From Acidimicrobiaceae bacterium (lineage in GTDB: Bacteria > Actinomycetota > Acidimicrobiia > Acidimicrobiales > Aldehydirespiratoraceae), in NCBI GenBank assembly GCA_026706815.1, contig JAPOYA010000023.1:1-64000 (forward strand): DNA of 64,000 nucleotides. Direction: 5' to 3'. Numbering within the stretch: the stretch's first letter is position 1; each line of letters starts with the position of its first letter. A model generated the notes under the pieces. That model searched no databases. It worked only from the letters and a program-made list of their open reading frames with translations, and was not told where the DNA came from. Below are positions 57,291 to 64,000 of this stretch, piece by piece. A program made the position numbers and the translations under genes.

Positions 57291-57340
57291 TGCTCGCGAC
57301 CTGATTCGCAAGTGGAGATCCGACACGTAGAGTGTGAGAA

Positions 57341-58156
57341 GTGAACGACGGAACAGCGAACCTGTCTCTATCCGGCGTCGGCATGGTCTACGATGTGCCC
57401 AACGGTGAACCCGTAGAGGCCCTTGACGATGTTTCGTTCAATTTGGAGCAGGGGCGTCTGCTGACGCTTCTCGGCCCAAGCGGGTGCGGCAAGACTACGC
57501 TGCTCAACATTCTCGCGGGGTTCTTGGCGCCCACCTCCGGGATTGTGAAACTCGGCGGGTCTCTGATCAAAGGTCCGAGCCAAGACCGCGGAATGGTCTT
57601 TCAGCAAGGTGCATTGTTCGAGTGGCTCAAAGTGTCGGACAACATCTCCTTCGGGCCGCGGATGAACAGGCAACGGTCGGCGACAACGAAACGCATGGTC
57701 GATGAGCTCCTCGACACCGTGGGACTGTCGGGCTTCGGTGACAAGCGCGTCTACGAGCTCTCTGGTGGAATGCAGCAGCGAGTCGCGCTGGCTCGCTGTC
57801 TGGCCAACGACCCGAAGATCATCCTCATGGACGAACCACTGGGCGCCCTTGACGCACTCACTCGTGAGAAAATGCAAGGTCTGGTGCTTGAACTGTGGCA
57901 GAACACCGGCAAAACCGTGGTTCTTGTGACCCACAGCGTCGAAGAGGCATTGTACCTCGGAGATCAATTGTTCATCATGGCCCCTCGACCTGGCCGCATC
58001 GAGCGAGCCTACGAGTTGCCCTTTGCTGAGATAGGCCTCTCAACGTCGCCGCGGGAATTGAAGGCCTCTCCGGAATTCATCGAGAAGAGAGAGGAAGTCC
58101 TCTCGCTGATTTGGCAGATGGAAGAACAGATCATGGGCCATGAGGACCGAAGGTGA
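57341..58156 (+). CDS. tauB: taurine-type ABC transporter ATP-binding protein
   Basis: ATPase of 271 residues that drives the importer. Walker A is GPSGCGKTT, the Q-loop GMVFQQGALFEWLKVSDN, the signature YELSGGMQQRVALARCLA, Walker B IILMDEPLGALDALTRE, and the switch His is in VLVTHSVEEALYLGD. The IMAPRPGRI end is typical of the TauB/SsuB group. GTG 57341 lies about 50 bases after the hairpin; the stop overlaps tauC by four bases. Confidence 0.92.
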   Translation: MNDGTANLSLSGVGMVYDVPNGEPVEALDDVSFNLEQGRLLTLLGPSGCGKTTLLNILAGFLAPTSGIVKLGGSLIKGPSQDRGMVFQQGALFEWLKVSDNISFGPRMNRQRSATTKRMVDELLDTVGLSGFGDKRVYELSGGMQQRVALARCLANDPKIILMDEPLGALDALTREKMQGLVLELWQNTGKTVVLVTHSVEEALYLGDQLFIMAPRPGRIERAYELPFAEIGLSTSPRELKASPEFIEKREEVLSLIWQMEEQIMGHEDRR

Positions 58157-59157
58157 AAGCGTTGTCTGGTCGCAGGTCCTCCGATTTCCTCCGGACGTTG
58201 TTGCTGCGGTCCTCGAGGGGAGCCTTGAATCAACGCAAGACGGTCACTTTCGGTGATGGGTCTGCTGTCGCCGGCAAAATCCTGATCAGCGCGGCCAGCG
58301 TGCTGGTGTTGTTGGCGATCTGGTGGGCCGTGACTTACAAGTGGGGTTTGCCCAGCGGTTTTGCCGAACAAGCCGAACGAGCGGACCGCATAGAAAACCC
58401 TGAAGGCCGCTTTTCGGAGACGAAGCTGGTTCGGGCATGCAAGGCGGATCCTCAATGCTCGTACAGCCAGATGTTCAACCATCGGACACTGCCGTCTCCA
58501 GTCAACGTGCTCAGGGCGGTGAATGAACTCGCTACCGACGGATGGCGCCAGAACACGCTTCAAGCTCACACTTGGGCAAGCTTGGAGCGGGTGCTCATCG
58601 GGCTTCTGCTGGGTGTCCTCGTTGGCGTCCCGATTGGTCTGGCGATGGGCTTGTCGAGTTTTTTCAAGAGCGTGTTCGATCCGATTGTGGAGGGTTTCCG
58701 CCCGATCCCCCCGTTGGCGTTTGTGCCGCTGTTGATCATCTGGTTCGGGATCGGTGAGACGTCCAAGATCACACTTCTGTTCTTTGCAGCATTGTGGATC
58801 ATGATCATCGGAGCTCGTTCTGGAGTTCTGAGCGTGAAGTTGTCCAAGGTTCATGCGGCGTATTCGCTGGGGGCGTCAAAGCCTCAAGTGCTGACGAGGG
58901 TCATTCTGCCCAATGCGCTTCCCGAAATCCTGACGGCTGTGAGGGTTTCTCTTGGGGTGTGCTGGGGAACCTTGGTTGCAGCGGAGATCGTCGCTGCAAC
59001 CGAGGGCCTCGGGTTCATGATCTGGGACGCTCAGAAGAAGCTGCGCATGGACGTGGTGGTAGTCGGCATCATCGTCATCGGTCTGATGGGCGTATTGCTC
59101 GACATGGTGATGAGGAAACTGGAGAATTGGCTGATCCCCTGGCGGGGGAAGGGCTGA
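58153..59157 (+). CDS. tauC: taurine-type ABC transporter permease with extra extracytoplasmic loop
   Basis: Membrane subunit of 334 residues, longer than E. coli TauC (about 275). The first helix at about 42-62 is followed by an added hydrophilic segment of roughly 45 residues containing two cysteines (Cys96 and Cys102, CKADPQC) before the conserved LPSPVNVLRAVNEL. Five further helices carry the EAA loop AYSLGASKPQVLTRVILPNALPEI (cited in part) and GFRPIPPLAFVPLLIIWFGIG. GTG 58153 overlaps tauB. Confidence 0.92.
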   Translation: MKALSGRRSSDFLRTLLLRSSRGALNQRKTVTFGDGSAVAGKILISAASVLVLLAIWWAVTYKWGLPSGFAEQAERADRIENPEGRFSETKLVRACKADPQCSYSQMFNHRTLPSPVNVLRAVNELATDGWRQNTLQAHTWASLERVLIGLLLGVLVGVPIGLAMGLSSFFKSVFDPIVEGFRPIPPLAFVPLLIIWFGIGETSKITLLFFAALWIMIIGARSGVLSVKLSKVHAAYSLGASKPQVLTRVILPNALPEILTAVRVSLGVCWGTLVAAEIVAATEGLGFMIWDAQKKLRMDVVVVGIIVIGLMGVLLDMVMRKLENWLIPWRGKG

Positions 59158-59167
59158 ACGCCTCACT

Positions 59168-60103
59168 GTGAGCGTTCTCGAAGACTGGCACAGCCGCGCT
59201 CGGGCGAACCCGCAGCGCATCATTCTGGCCGACGCGCAGGACCGGCGGGCTCTAGCCGCGGCCGACCGGCTCAATGGTGAGGGTTTGGCTGAGGCGCTCG
59301 TTGCGGGCCGGGACTTCGGCTCGCTCGCCGAGGTCGGCTACGGACCGGCCGAACAGCTGCTGGACGATCTGGCAGGCGTCGGCGCGGCTTCTCGGGCGAA
59401 TCGTCGGTTGGACGCAGATGACCCGCTGGTGGTCTCGGCGGCCTTGGTGAAGACGGGCTGGGCTGCTGGTTGTGTGGCCGGTGCGAGCCGCGCCAGCGCG
59501 GACGTGGTGCGGGCCGGTTTGCGGGTGCTCGGGGTGGCGCCCGGGGTTGAGGTGCTCAGCAGCTGTTTCTTCTTCGTGCTGCCCGACGGCCGCTCGATGG
59601 TCTACGGGGACTGTGGGGTGCTGCCGGACCCCGATGATCGGCAGTTGGCGTCTGTGGCTGTCTCCAGTGCAGCCACATTCGCTCAACTGAGCGGCGAGGA
59701 GCCCCGTGTGGCCATGCTCTCGTTCTCCACCAAGGGGAGCGCCGGGCATCAGCGTGTCGACAAGGTGCGCAGCGCCACCGCGATCGCCCGGCGATTGGCT
59801 CCGCATCTCAAGATCGACGGGGAACTGCAATTCGACGCCGCTTGGGCGCCGGCGGTTGCCGAGATCAAGGCCCCTGGCTCTGATGTCGCCGGCAGGGCCA
59901 ACGTGTTCGTGTTCCCGGATCTCGACTCCGGCAACATCGCCTACAAGATCACCGAGCGCCTGGGCGGCGCAATGGCTTTCGGGCCGTTGCTGCAGGGCCT
60001 CGACGGCGTGTTGCACGACCTCTCGCGGGGCTGTTCAGTCCACGACATCGTCAACGTCGCGGTCATCGCCTCGATACAGGCTTCCGGGTTGCACCAGGCC
60101 TAA
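59168..60103 (+). CDS. pta: phosphate acetyltransferase (short form)
   Basis: Transfers acetyl from acetyl phosphate to CoA. It has 311 residues, the single-domain form without the N-terminal regulatory domain of E. coli Pta. ADDPLVVSAALVKTGWAAGC, VAMLSFSTKGSAGHQRVDKV and GRANVFVFPDLDSGNIAYKI are family motifs. In sulfonate degradation clusters Pta converts the acetyl phosphate made by Xsc to acetyl-CoA, which fits its place between the importer and xsc. GTG 59168 follows tauC by ten bases. Confidence 0.93.
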   Translation: MSVLEDWHSRARANPQRIILADAQDRRALAAADRLNGEGLAEALVAGRDFGSLAEVGYGPAEQLLDDLAGVGAASRANRRLDADDPLVVSAALVKTGWAAGCVAGASRASADVVRAGLRVLGVAPGVEVLSSCFFFVLPDGRSMVYGDCGVLPDPDDRQLASVAVSSAATFAQLSGEEPRVAMLSFSTKGSAGHQRVDKVRSATAIARRLAPHLKIDGELQFDAAWAPAVAEIKAPGSDVAGRANVFVFPDLDSGNIAYKITERLGGAMAFGPLLQGLDGVLHDLSRGCSVHDIVNVAVIASIQASGLHQA

Positions 60104-60127
60104 CGTTGTGGTGATAGCTTCTAACGC

Positions 60128-60727
60128 ATGACCGGACTGCCGCGGCGGACTCTGGACCCGGCGCAAGTCATTGAATGCGCGTCAGAAATCGCAGACAGAG
60201 AGGGGTTCGACGCGGTCACCCTCACCCGCGTGGCCGACGAGCTCGGCGTTCGCCAGCCGGCCTTGTATCGGCATGTGAACGGTTACGACGATCTCGTCAA
60301 GCTGCTGGCTTTGCGAGGTCGTGAGAAACTCGCCGGCTCGCTCACCGAGGCGGCCATCGGAGTGTCGGGTGAGGATGCGGTCAAAGCCATCGGCCGGGCT
60401 TGGCGGGAGATGGTGCGCACTCATCCCGGGCTGTACGCCGCCACCGACCGATGTCCCTGCGCGGGCGACGTCGAGCTTGAAGCAGCGGTCGAGCGGATCG
60501 TGGCCGTCATTGCCAGAGCCCTCGGGAGCTTCAGCATCGACGAGGACGAGCGGGTACACGTGGCGCGTGGTCTGCGGAGTTCTTTCCACGGATTCTCCCA
60601 TCTGGAGTCCGGCGACGGGCATCCCCACGAACACGACCTCGACGACACGTTCAAGCATCTGCTGGAACTCTTGATCGCCGGGATTCGGCATCTGGAGCGA
60701 GAATCCCGAACCGCATTCGCTAGATAG
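60128..60727 (+). CDS. TetR family regulator, probable control of the taurine cluster
   Basis: A 199-residue repressor. The N-terminal helix-turn-helix reads VTLTRVADELGVRQPALYRH; the C-terminal ligand domain resembles the WHG/TetR_C_33 type (GLRSSFHGFSHLES). The ATG is only two bases after a TTCTAAC element that also occurs ahead of tpa and, as TTCTTAC, ahead of xsc, suggesting autoregulation and control of the cluster. A GATAGCTT box just upstream could give a leaderless mRNA. Ligand unknown; taurine or sulfoacetaldehyde are natural guesses. Confidence 0.88.
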   Translation: MTGLPRRTLDPAQVIECASEIADREGFDAVTLTRVADELGVRQPALYRHVNGYDDLVKLLALRGREKLAGSLTEAAIGVSGEDAVKAIGRAWREMVRTHPGLYAATDRCPCAGDVELEAAVERIVAVIARALGSFSIDEDERVHVARGLRSSFHGFSHLESGDGHPHEHDLDDTFKHLLELLIAGIRHLERESRTAFAR

Positions 60728-60777
60728 CCTTGCGGATTGGTTATAGGTTCTTACAACCGACTCGATTTGGAGGAGAC

Positions 60778-62544
60778 ATGACCCGGATGACGCCCAGCGA
60801 AGCGTTCGTCGAGACGATGGCAGCCAACGGTGTGACGACCGTCTTCGGCATCATGGGCAGCGCGTTCATGGACGCCATGGACATCTTCGAGCCCGCCGGC
60901 ATCGAGTTGGTGCCGGTCGTACACGAGCAGGGCGCCGCGCACATGGCAGACGGCTATGCCCGGGTCAGCGGCCGCCATGGCGTCGTCATCGGACAGAACG
61001 GCCCTGGCATCTCCAATTGTGTGACCGCAATCGCAGCGGCGTTCTGGGCGCACAGTCCCGTTGTCATCGTCACCCCTGAAGCCGGGACGATGGGGATGGG
61101 GCTCGGAGGCTTCCAGGAAGCCAACCAGCTCCCGATGTTCGAGGAGTTCACCAAGTATCAGGGGCACATCAACAACGAGAACCGCATGGCTGAGATCACC
61201 GCTCGCTGCTTCGACCGGGCGCTGTCGGAGATGGGCCCGACGCAGCTCAACATCCCCCGCGACCGCTTCTACGGCGACATCGACGTGGACATTCCGACGC
61301 CCATGCGGCTCGACCGGGGCCCCGGAGGTGAGCGCACGCTCAACGAGGCGGCCGACCTCCTCGCCGGCGCGCGGTTCCCGGTGATGATCAGCGGCGGCGG
61401 AGTGGTGATGGCAGACGGCATGGCCGAAGCGGTCGCCTTGGCCGAGAGGCTCGGCTGCCCGGTGGTCAACAGCTACCTGCACAACGACTCGTTCCCCGCC
61501 GGCCATCCGCAATGGTGCGGGCCGCTCGGGTATCAGGGCTCGAAAGCAGCGATGAAGTTGATCGCGCAGGCCGACGTCGTGCTGGCGCTCGGCACGCGTC
61601 TGGGTCCCTTCGGCACCTTGCCCCAGCACGGCCTCGACTATTGGCCGACAGATGCCAAGATCATCCAGGTCGACGCTGATGCGAAGATGCTGGGCCTGGT
61701 CAAGAAGATCGATGTCGGGATCTGCGGCGACGCCGCCGCGGCGGCTGCCGCGTTGACCGAGCGACTGTCTGAGCGCACCCTCGTCGCCGACCAGAACCGG
61801 GCCGAGCGGACCTCGACGATGGTCGCCGAGAAGGCCGCCTGGGAAGCCGAGCTGGACGATTGGACCGAGGAGACCGACGACTTCAGCATCGACATGATCA
61901 AAGAAGCGGCTGCCGAGGAGGGCAGTTGGCTGCACCCACGCCAGGTGCTGCGGGAGCTGGAGAGGTCCATGCCTGAGCGAGTGATGGTGTCCACCGACAT
62001 CGGCAACATCAATTCGGTGTCCAACAGCTACCTGCGCTTTGAAGAGCCCCGGTCGTTCTTCGCGGCCATGAGCTGGGGGAACTGCGGTTATGCGCTGCCG
62101 ACCATCATCGGCGCCAAGAAGGCCGCCGATGATCGCCCCGCGGTCGCCTATGCCGGTGACGGCGCTTGGGCGATGAGCATGGTCGAGGTGATGACCGCGG
62201 TGCGCCACGACATCCCGGTCACCGCAGTGGTGTTCCACAATCGCCAGTGGGGCGCCGAGAAGAAGAACCAGGTTGATTTCTACGGCCGCCGCTTCGTGGC
62301 CGGGGAGCTCGAAGGCGGGGAGGACTACGCGCAGATCGCTCAGGCAATGGGAGCGAACGGCATTCGTGTCGACCTGCTCGACGACGTCGGTCCGGTGCTG
62401 GAACGGGCGATCGACGACCAGGTGACGAAACGGCAGACCACCGTGATCGAGGTCATGACCACCAAAGAGTTAGGCGACCCCTTCCGCAAGGACGCTCTGA
62501 GCCGCCCCGTCCGCTATCTACAGAAGTACGCCGAATACACGTGA
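60778..62544 (+). CDS. xsc: sulfoacetaldehyde acetyltransferase
   Basis: ThDP enzyme of 588 residues that splits sulfoacetaldehyde with phosphate into acetyl phosphate and sulfite. The acetolactate-synthase fold is clear: the cofactor-activating Glu lies in VVHEQGAAHMADGYARVSG, and the ThDP/metal motif is GDGAWAMSMVEV ending in VVFHN. Xsc rather than acetolactate synthase is indicated by FWAHSPVVIVTPEAGT, RQWGAEKKNQVDFY and the C-terminal ELGDPFRKDALSRPVRYL, which is characteristic of Xsc, and by the pta and tpa neighbours. ATG 60778 has a GGAGGAG site; the frame upstream is intergenic. Confidence 0.94.
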   Translation: MTRMTPSEAFVETMAANGVTTVFGIMGSAFMDAMDIFEPAGIELVPVVHEQGAAHMADGYARVSGRHGVVIGQNGPGISNCVTAIAAAFWAHSPVVIVTPEAGTMGMGLGGFQEANQLPMFEEFTKYQGHINNENRMAEITARCFDRALSEMGPTQLNIPRDRFYGDIDVDIPTPMRLDRGPGGERTLNEAADLLAGARFPVMISGGGVVMADGMAEAVALAERLGCPVVNSYLHNDSFPAGHPQWCGPLGYQGSKAAMKLIAQADVVLALGTRLGPFGTLPQHGLDYWPTDAKIIQVDADAKMLGLVKKIDVGICGDAAAAAAALTERLSERTLVADQNRAERTSTMVAEKAAWEAELDDWTEETDDFSIDMIKEAAAEEGSWLHPRQVLRELERSMPERVMVSTDIGNINSVSNSYLRFEEPRSFFAAMSWGNCGYALPTIIGAKKAADDRPAVAYAGDGAWAMSMVEVMTAVRHDIPVTAVVFHNRQWGAEKKNQVDFYGRRFVAGELEGGEDYAQIAQAMGANGIRVDLLDDVGPVLERAIDDQVTKRQTTVIEVMTTKELGDPFRKDALSRPVRYLQKYAEYT

Positions 62545-62576
62545 CTTGACTTGTTGTCCAGTGCCTGGCTTCGCTG

Positions 62577-63104
62577 CTACGGCGGGGAGCCGGGGCCGGT
62601 GAGCGAGCTCAGCAGGGCGTCGATCGCTTGATCGGCGATTGCGGCCATCTCTGAGTCGGTGCGGTCCTGGATGGGGTGCTCGGTCAGGACGTGGGCTATA
62701 TCGCCTCCGAGGCTCCTGCTCTGCTGCTCTGCTCCGTCGGCGAACTCGACGGTGGCAACGAACACCCCCGGAATGCCCCGGAGTTCAAGATCGTTGATGT
62801 CGTGCACACTGCACGTCGTGCAGGAACCTCAATCGGCCAGTGCCTCGATCACCGCATCGCACGAAACAGCGATCTCATGGCGCAGATCGACCGGGGCCGG
62901 TTTGGTGAACGTCGGCTTCCTGTAGCGCTTCACGCTGGCGCCGAGGCCGGTCAGCTTCTCCTCCACTCGATTGAGGAAGACGTCGGATCGGGGTTTGGAG
63001 ATGTCTAACAGCCCGACGGTGAGCCCGTTGAGAGACTCGGGTCGGGCGACGCGCTCGCGTGTCTTCGGCCTCAATTCAGAGGTGGGGTCGAGAACAACGG
63101 TCAT
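62577..63104 (-). CDS. UGSC family selenoprotein (in-frame TGA read as selenocysteine)
   Basis: One 175-residue protein interrupted by TGA at 62829-62831. Both sides are in the same frame and both match the UGSC family: LDISKPRSDVFLNRVEE, RKPTFTKPAPVDLRHEIA, CDAVIEALAD, then U-G-S-C, TTCSVHDINDLELRGIPGVF and HPIQDRTD. The TGA stands exactly at the U that names the family; other members carry Sec or Cys there. A hairpin fitting the bacterial SECIS rules follows (62801-62815). CxxC-like U-G-S-C and the following TTC suggest a redox role, but the reaction is unknown. ATG 63104 overlaps the stop of the partner gene by four bases. Standard gene calling would report only 91- and 76-residue fragments. 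The selA, selB, selC and selD genes needed for this are not in the window. Confidence 0.9.
62801..62815 (-). promoter_or_regulatory. bacterial SECIS-like hairpin after the UGA codon
   Basis: Reading the minus strand, 13 bases after the TGA, CGTGCA (62815-62810) pairs with TGCACG (62806-62801) around the loop GTG (62809-62807). The loop starts with G and lies 19 bases from the UGA, inside the 16-37 base spacing expected of bacterial SECIS elements. An alternative stem, CTGCAC with GTGCAG around GAC, overlaps it and is too close to the UGA to fit the rule. Confidence 0.65.
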
Positions 63105-64000
63105 CGAGTGATCTCCTTTGTGACGGTCACGCTACCGGCTGTGCCGCCTATCCATCCGGCGATCGCAGAGGAGAATAGTCCGGCGCGGCTGCCTCCGTGA
63201 ACGACATGGATCCCCCCGGGCGGGAACTTCGGCACCCGGCGGCCTGCCAGGAGCGCGGGCATTCCCTCCTCGATCCCGCCGGCTCCGGCGACTATGTCGT
63301 CGCCGTCTACCATCAGCAGCGCTTCGAGCTCTGCCAGGAAGCGGGCCCGGTCCCAGCCTGCGTCCCGGTAGCGGCCCATATGCTCGGGGCTCATCACGAT
63401 CACGGTCTCCATCAGCATCGCCATTCTCGGGCTGATGCCGGCCAGCAGCATCTCGGCGAAGTGCTTGGTGAGCGATTCCGGCGAACGCGACTTCTGGTCG
63501 AACATCACCCGGGGGCCTTCTCCGGGAAACAGGGTGACCGTCGAGGCGGACCGGTCGAAACCGCGGGACTCGGCGAAGGTGTCGAAGGCGCTGCCCTCCT
63601 CGTCCTCGGCGAAGCACAGCCCGATCTTCGAGGGGCTGCCCTGTGTGGCCCGGTCGACGCCTCCGGGCCTGCCGCCGCCGACGTTGCGGACAGCCAACTG
63701 CAGAGCGCGCCCGATCGTGTTGTTGGCGCGGTTCCCCTGGCCCAGCAGGTTGCCGCCGCTGTTCATGTTGATCTCGTGGCGAATGGGGCCGTTGACGATG
63801 AGGACCGGTCCTACAGGCATGGTGGTGGCCAGCAGTCCGTGCATGTTGAACTCGTCGGTGCAGGCTGCTTCAAGCGCGCTCAGCACGACGGGGAGATACT
63901 CGGGCCTGCATCCGGCCATCACTGCATTGACCGCCGCCTTCTCGACGGTGCACTCGACCAGATCGGGCGGCACGACGGCCACTATGTCGCCAAGCGGGCG
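63101..64000 (-). CDS. partner protein of the UGSC selenoprotein (5' end outside the window)
   Basis: Open from the right edge, so the start is probably beyond base 64000; an internal GTG at 63982 is not needed. 299 residues are visible. AVNAVMAGCRPEYLPVVLSA, GPVLIVNGPIRHEINMNSGG, LLGQGNRANNTIGRALQLAV and NVGGGRPGGVDRATQGSPSK are strongly conserved-looking blocks; from memory they belong to an uncharacterised family often encoded next to UGSC proteins. The C-terminal part (IHVVHGGSRAGLFSSAIAGW) again looks UGSC-related. Function unknown. The stop overlaps the selenoprotein start by four bases, so the two are translated together. Confidence 0.8.
   Translation of the reverse strand, partial: RPLGDIVAVVPPDLVECTVEKAAVNAVMAGCRPEYLPVVLSALEAACTDEFNMHGLLATTMPVGPVLIVNGPIRHEINMNSGGNLLGQGNRANNTIGRALQLAVRNVGGGRPGGVDRATQGSPSKIGLCFAEDEEGSAFDTFAESRGFDRSASTVTLFPGEGPRVMFDQKSRSPESLTKHFAEMLLAGISPRMAMLMETVIVMSPEHMGRYRDAGWDRARFLAELEALLMVDGDDIVAGAGGIEEGMPALLAGRRVPKFPPGGIHVVHGGSRAGLFSSAIAGWIGGTAGSVTVTKEITR

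Noticed and set aside
60751..62238. A 495-codon open frame antisense to xsc, and similar long antisense frames over rel, secF and rarA
   Set aside because: They lie fully opposite secure genes, have no ribosome sites, and their Arg/His/Asp-rich translations are typical of high-GC shadow frames.
60778..62544. Acetolactate synthase large subunit
   Set aside because: No small subunit follows, and the C-terminal ELGDPFRKDALSRPVRYL plus the pta and tpa neighbours fit Xsc.
62829..62831. Treating the TGA as a nonsense mutation that makes a pseudogene
   Set aside because: The TGA is exactly at the Sec position of the UGSC motif, both halves are conserved, and a SECIS-like hairpin follows.

Overview
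The window looks like chromosome of a high-GC actinobacterium, most likely of the class Acidimicrobiia. The supporting signs are an mIHF gene beside gmk, a pyr operon headed by pyrR, an ATPase-less PriA, a DUF222/HNH protein, a guanylate kinase whose P-loop reads GPGGVGKGT, frequent GTG starts, many 1-10 base gene overlaps, and conserved actinobacterial gene order. The class assignment is inference; the phylum is much firmer.

Layout. 1-11799 is a housekeeping run on the + strand: queA (partial), tgt, yajC-secD-secF, apt, rel, hisS, aspS, rarA. 11800-15862 is a small accessory island holding a large repeat-rich surface protein, an AT-rich two-helix membrane protein and a DUF222/HNH endonuclease-like gene. 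15863-27767 returns to core genes: two small membrane-anchored proteins, alaS, ruvX, mltG, aroE, pilD, aroK, aroB, aroQ, a proline peptidase, efp, nusB and a GNAT acetyltransferase. 27833-36056 is the pyrimidine operon (PyrR-binding loop, pyrR, pyrB, pyrC, carA, carB, pyrD). 36109-45492 holds mihF, gmk, rpoZ, coaBC, metK, priA, two methyltransferases on the opposite strand, then def, fmt and rsmB. 45572-54644 holds moaB, ribD, hisG, a DUF1844 protein, infC-rpmI-rplT, a 23S-type rRNA methyltransferase, a small GNAT, and pheS-pheT.

54740-62544 is a taurine dissimilation cluster: aminotransferase (Tpa-like), TauA-, TauB- and TauC-like ABC importer, phosphotransacetylase, a TetR regulator and sulfoacetaldehyde acetyltransferase (Xsc). 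Together they would import taurine, transaminate it to sulfoacetaldehyde, split that to acetyl phosphate and sulfite, and make acetyl-CoA.

The right edge holds, on the opposite strand, a two-gene operon. Its second gene is a selenoprotein of the UGSC family: an in-frame TGA at 62829-62831 sits exactly at the U of U-G-S-C, followed by a bacterial SECIS-like hairpin. An ordinary gene caller would break it into two short pieces. Its partner gene runs off the window.

Other points worth attention: an 11-G tract that throws the signal peptide of the surface protein out of frame (10 G restores it); a Tgt that has lost all three zinc-binding cysteines; an infC that appears to start at ATA, overlapping the stop of a tiny leader; a PyrR-binding loop next to the pyrR ribosome site; and repeated short tandem duplications at gene junctions, two of which (nusB, pheS) create decoy start codons. 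No tRNA, rRNA, CRISPR array, insertion sequence or replication origin was found.
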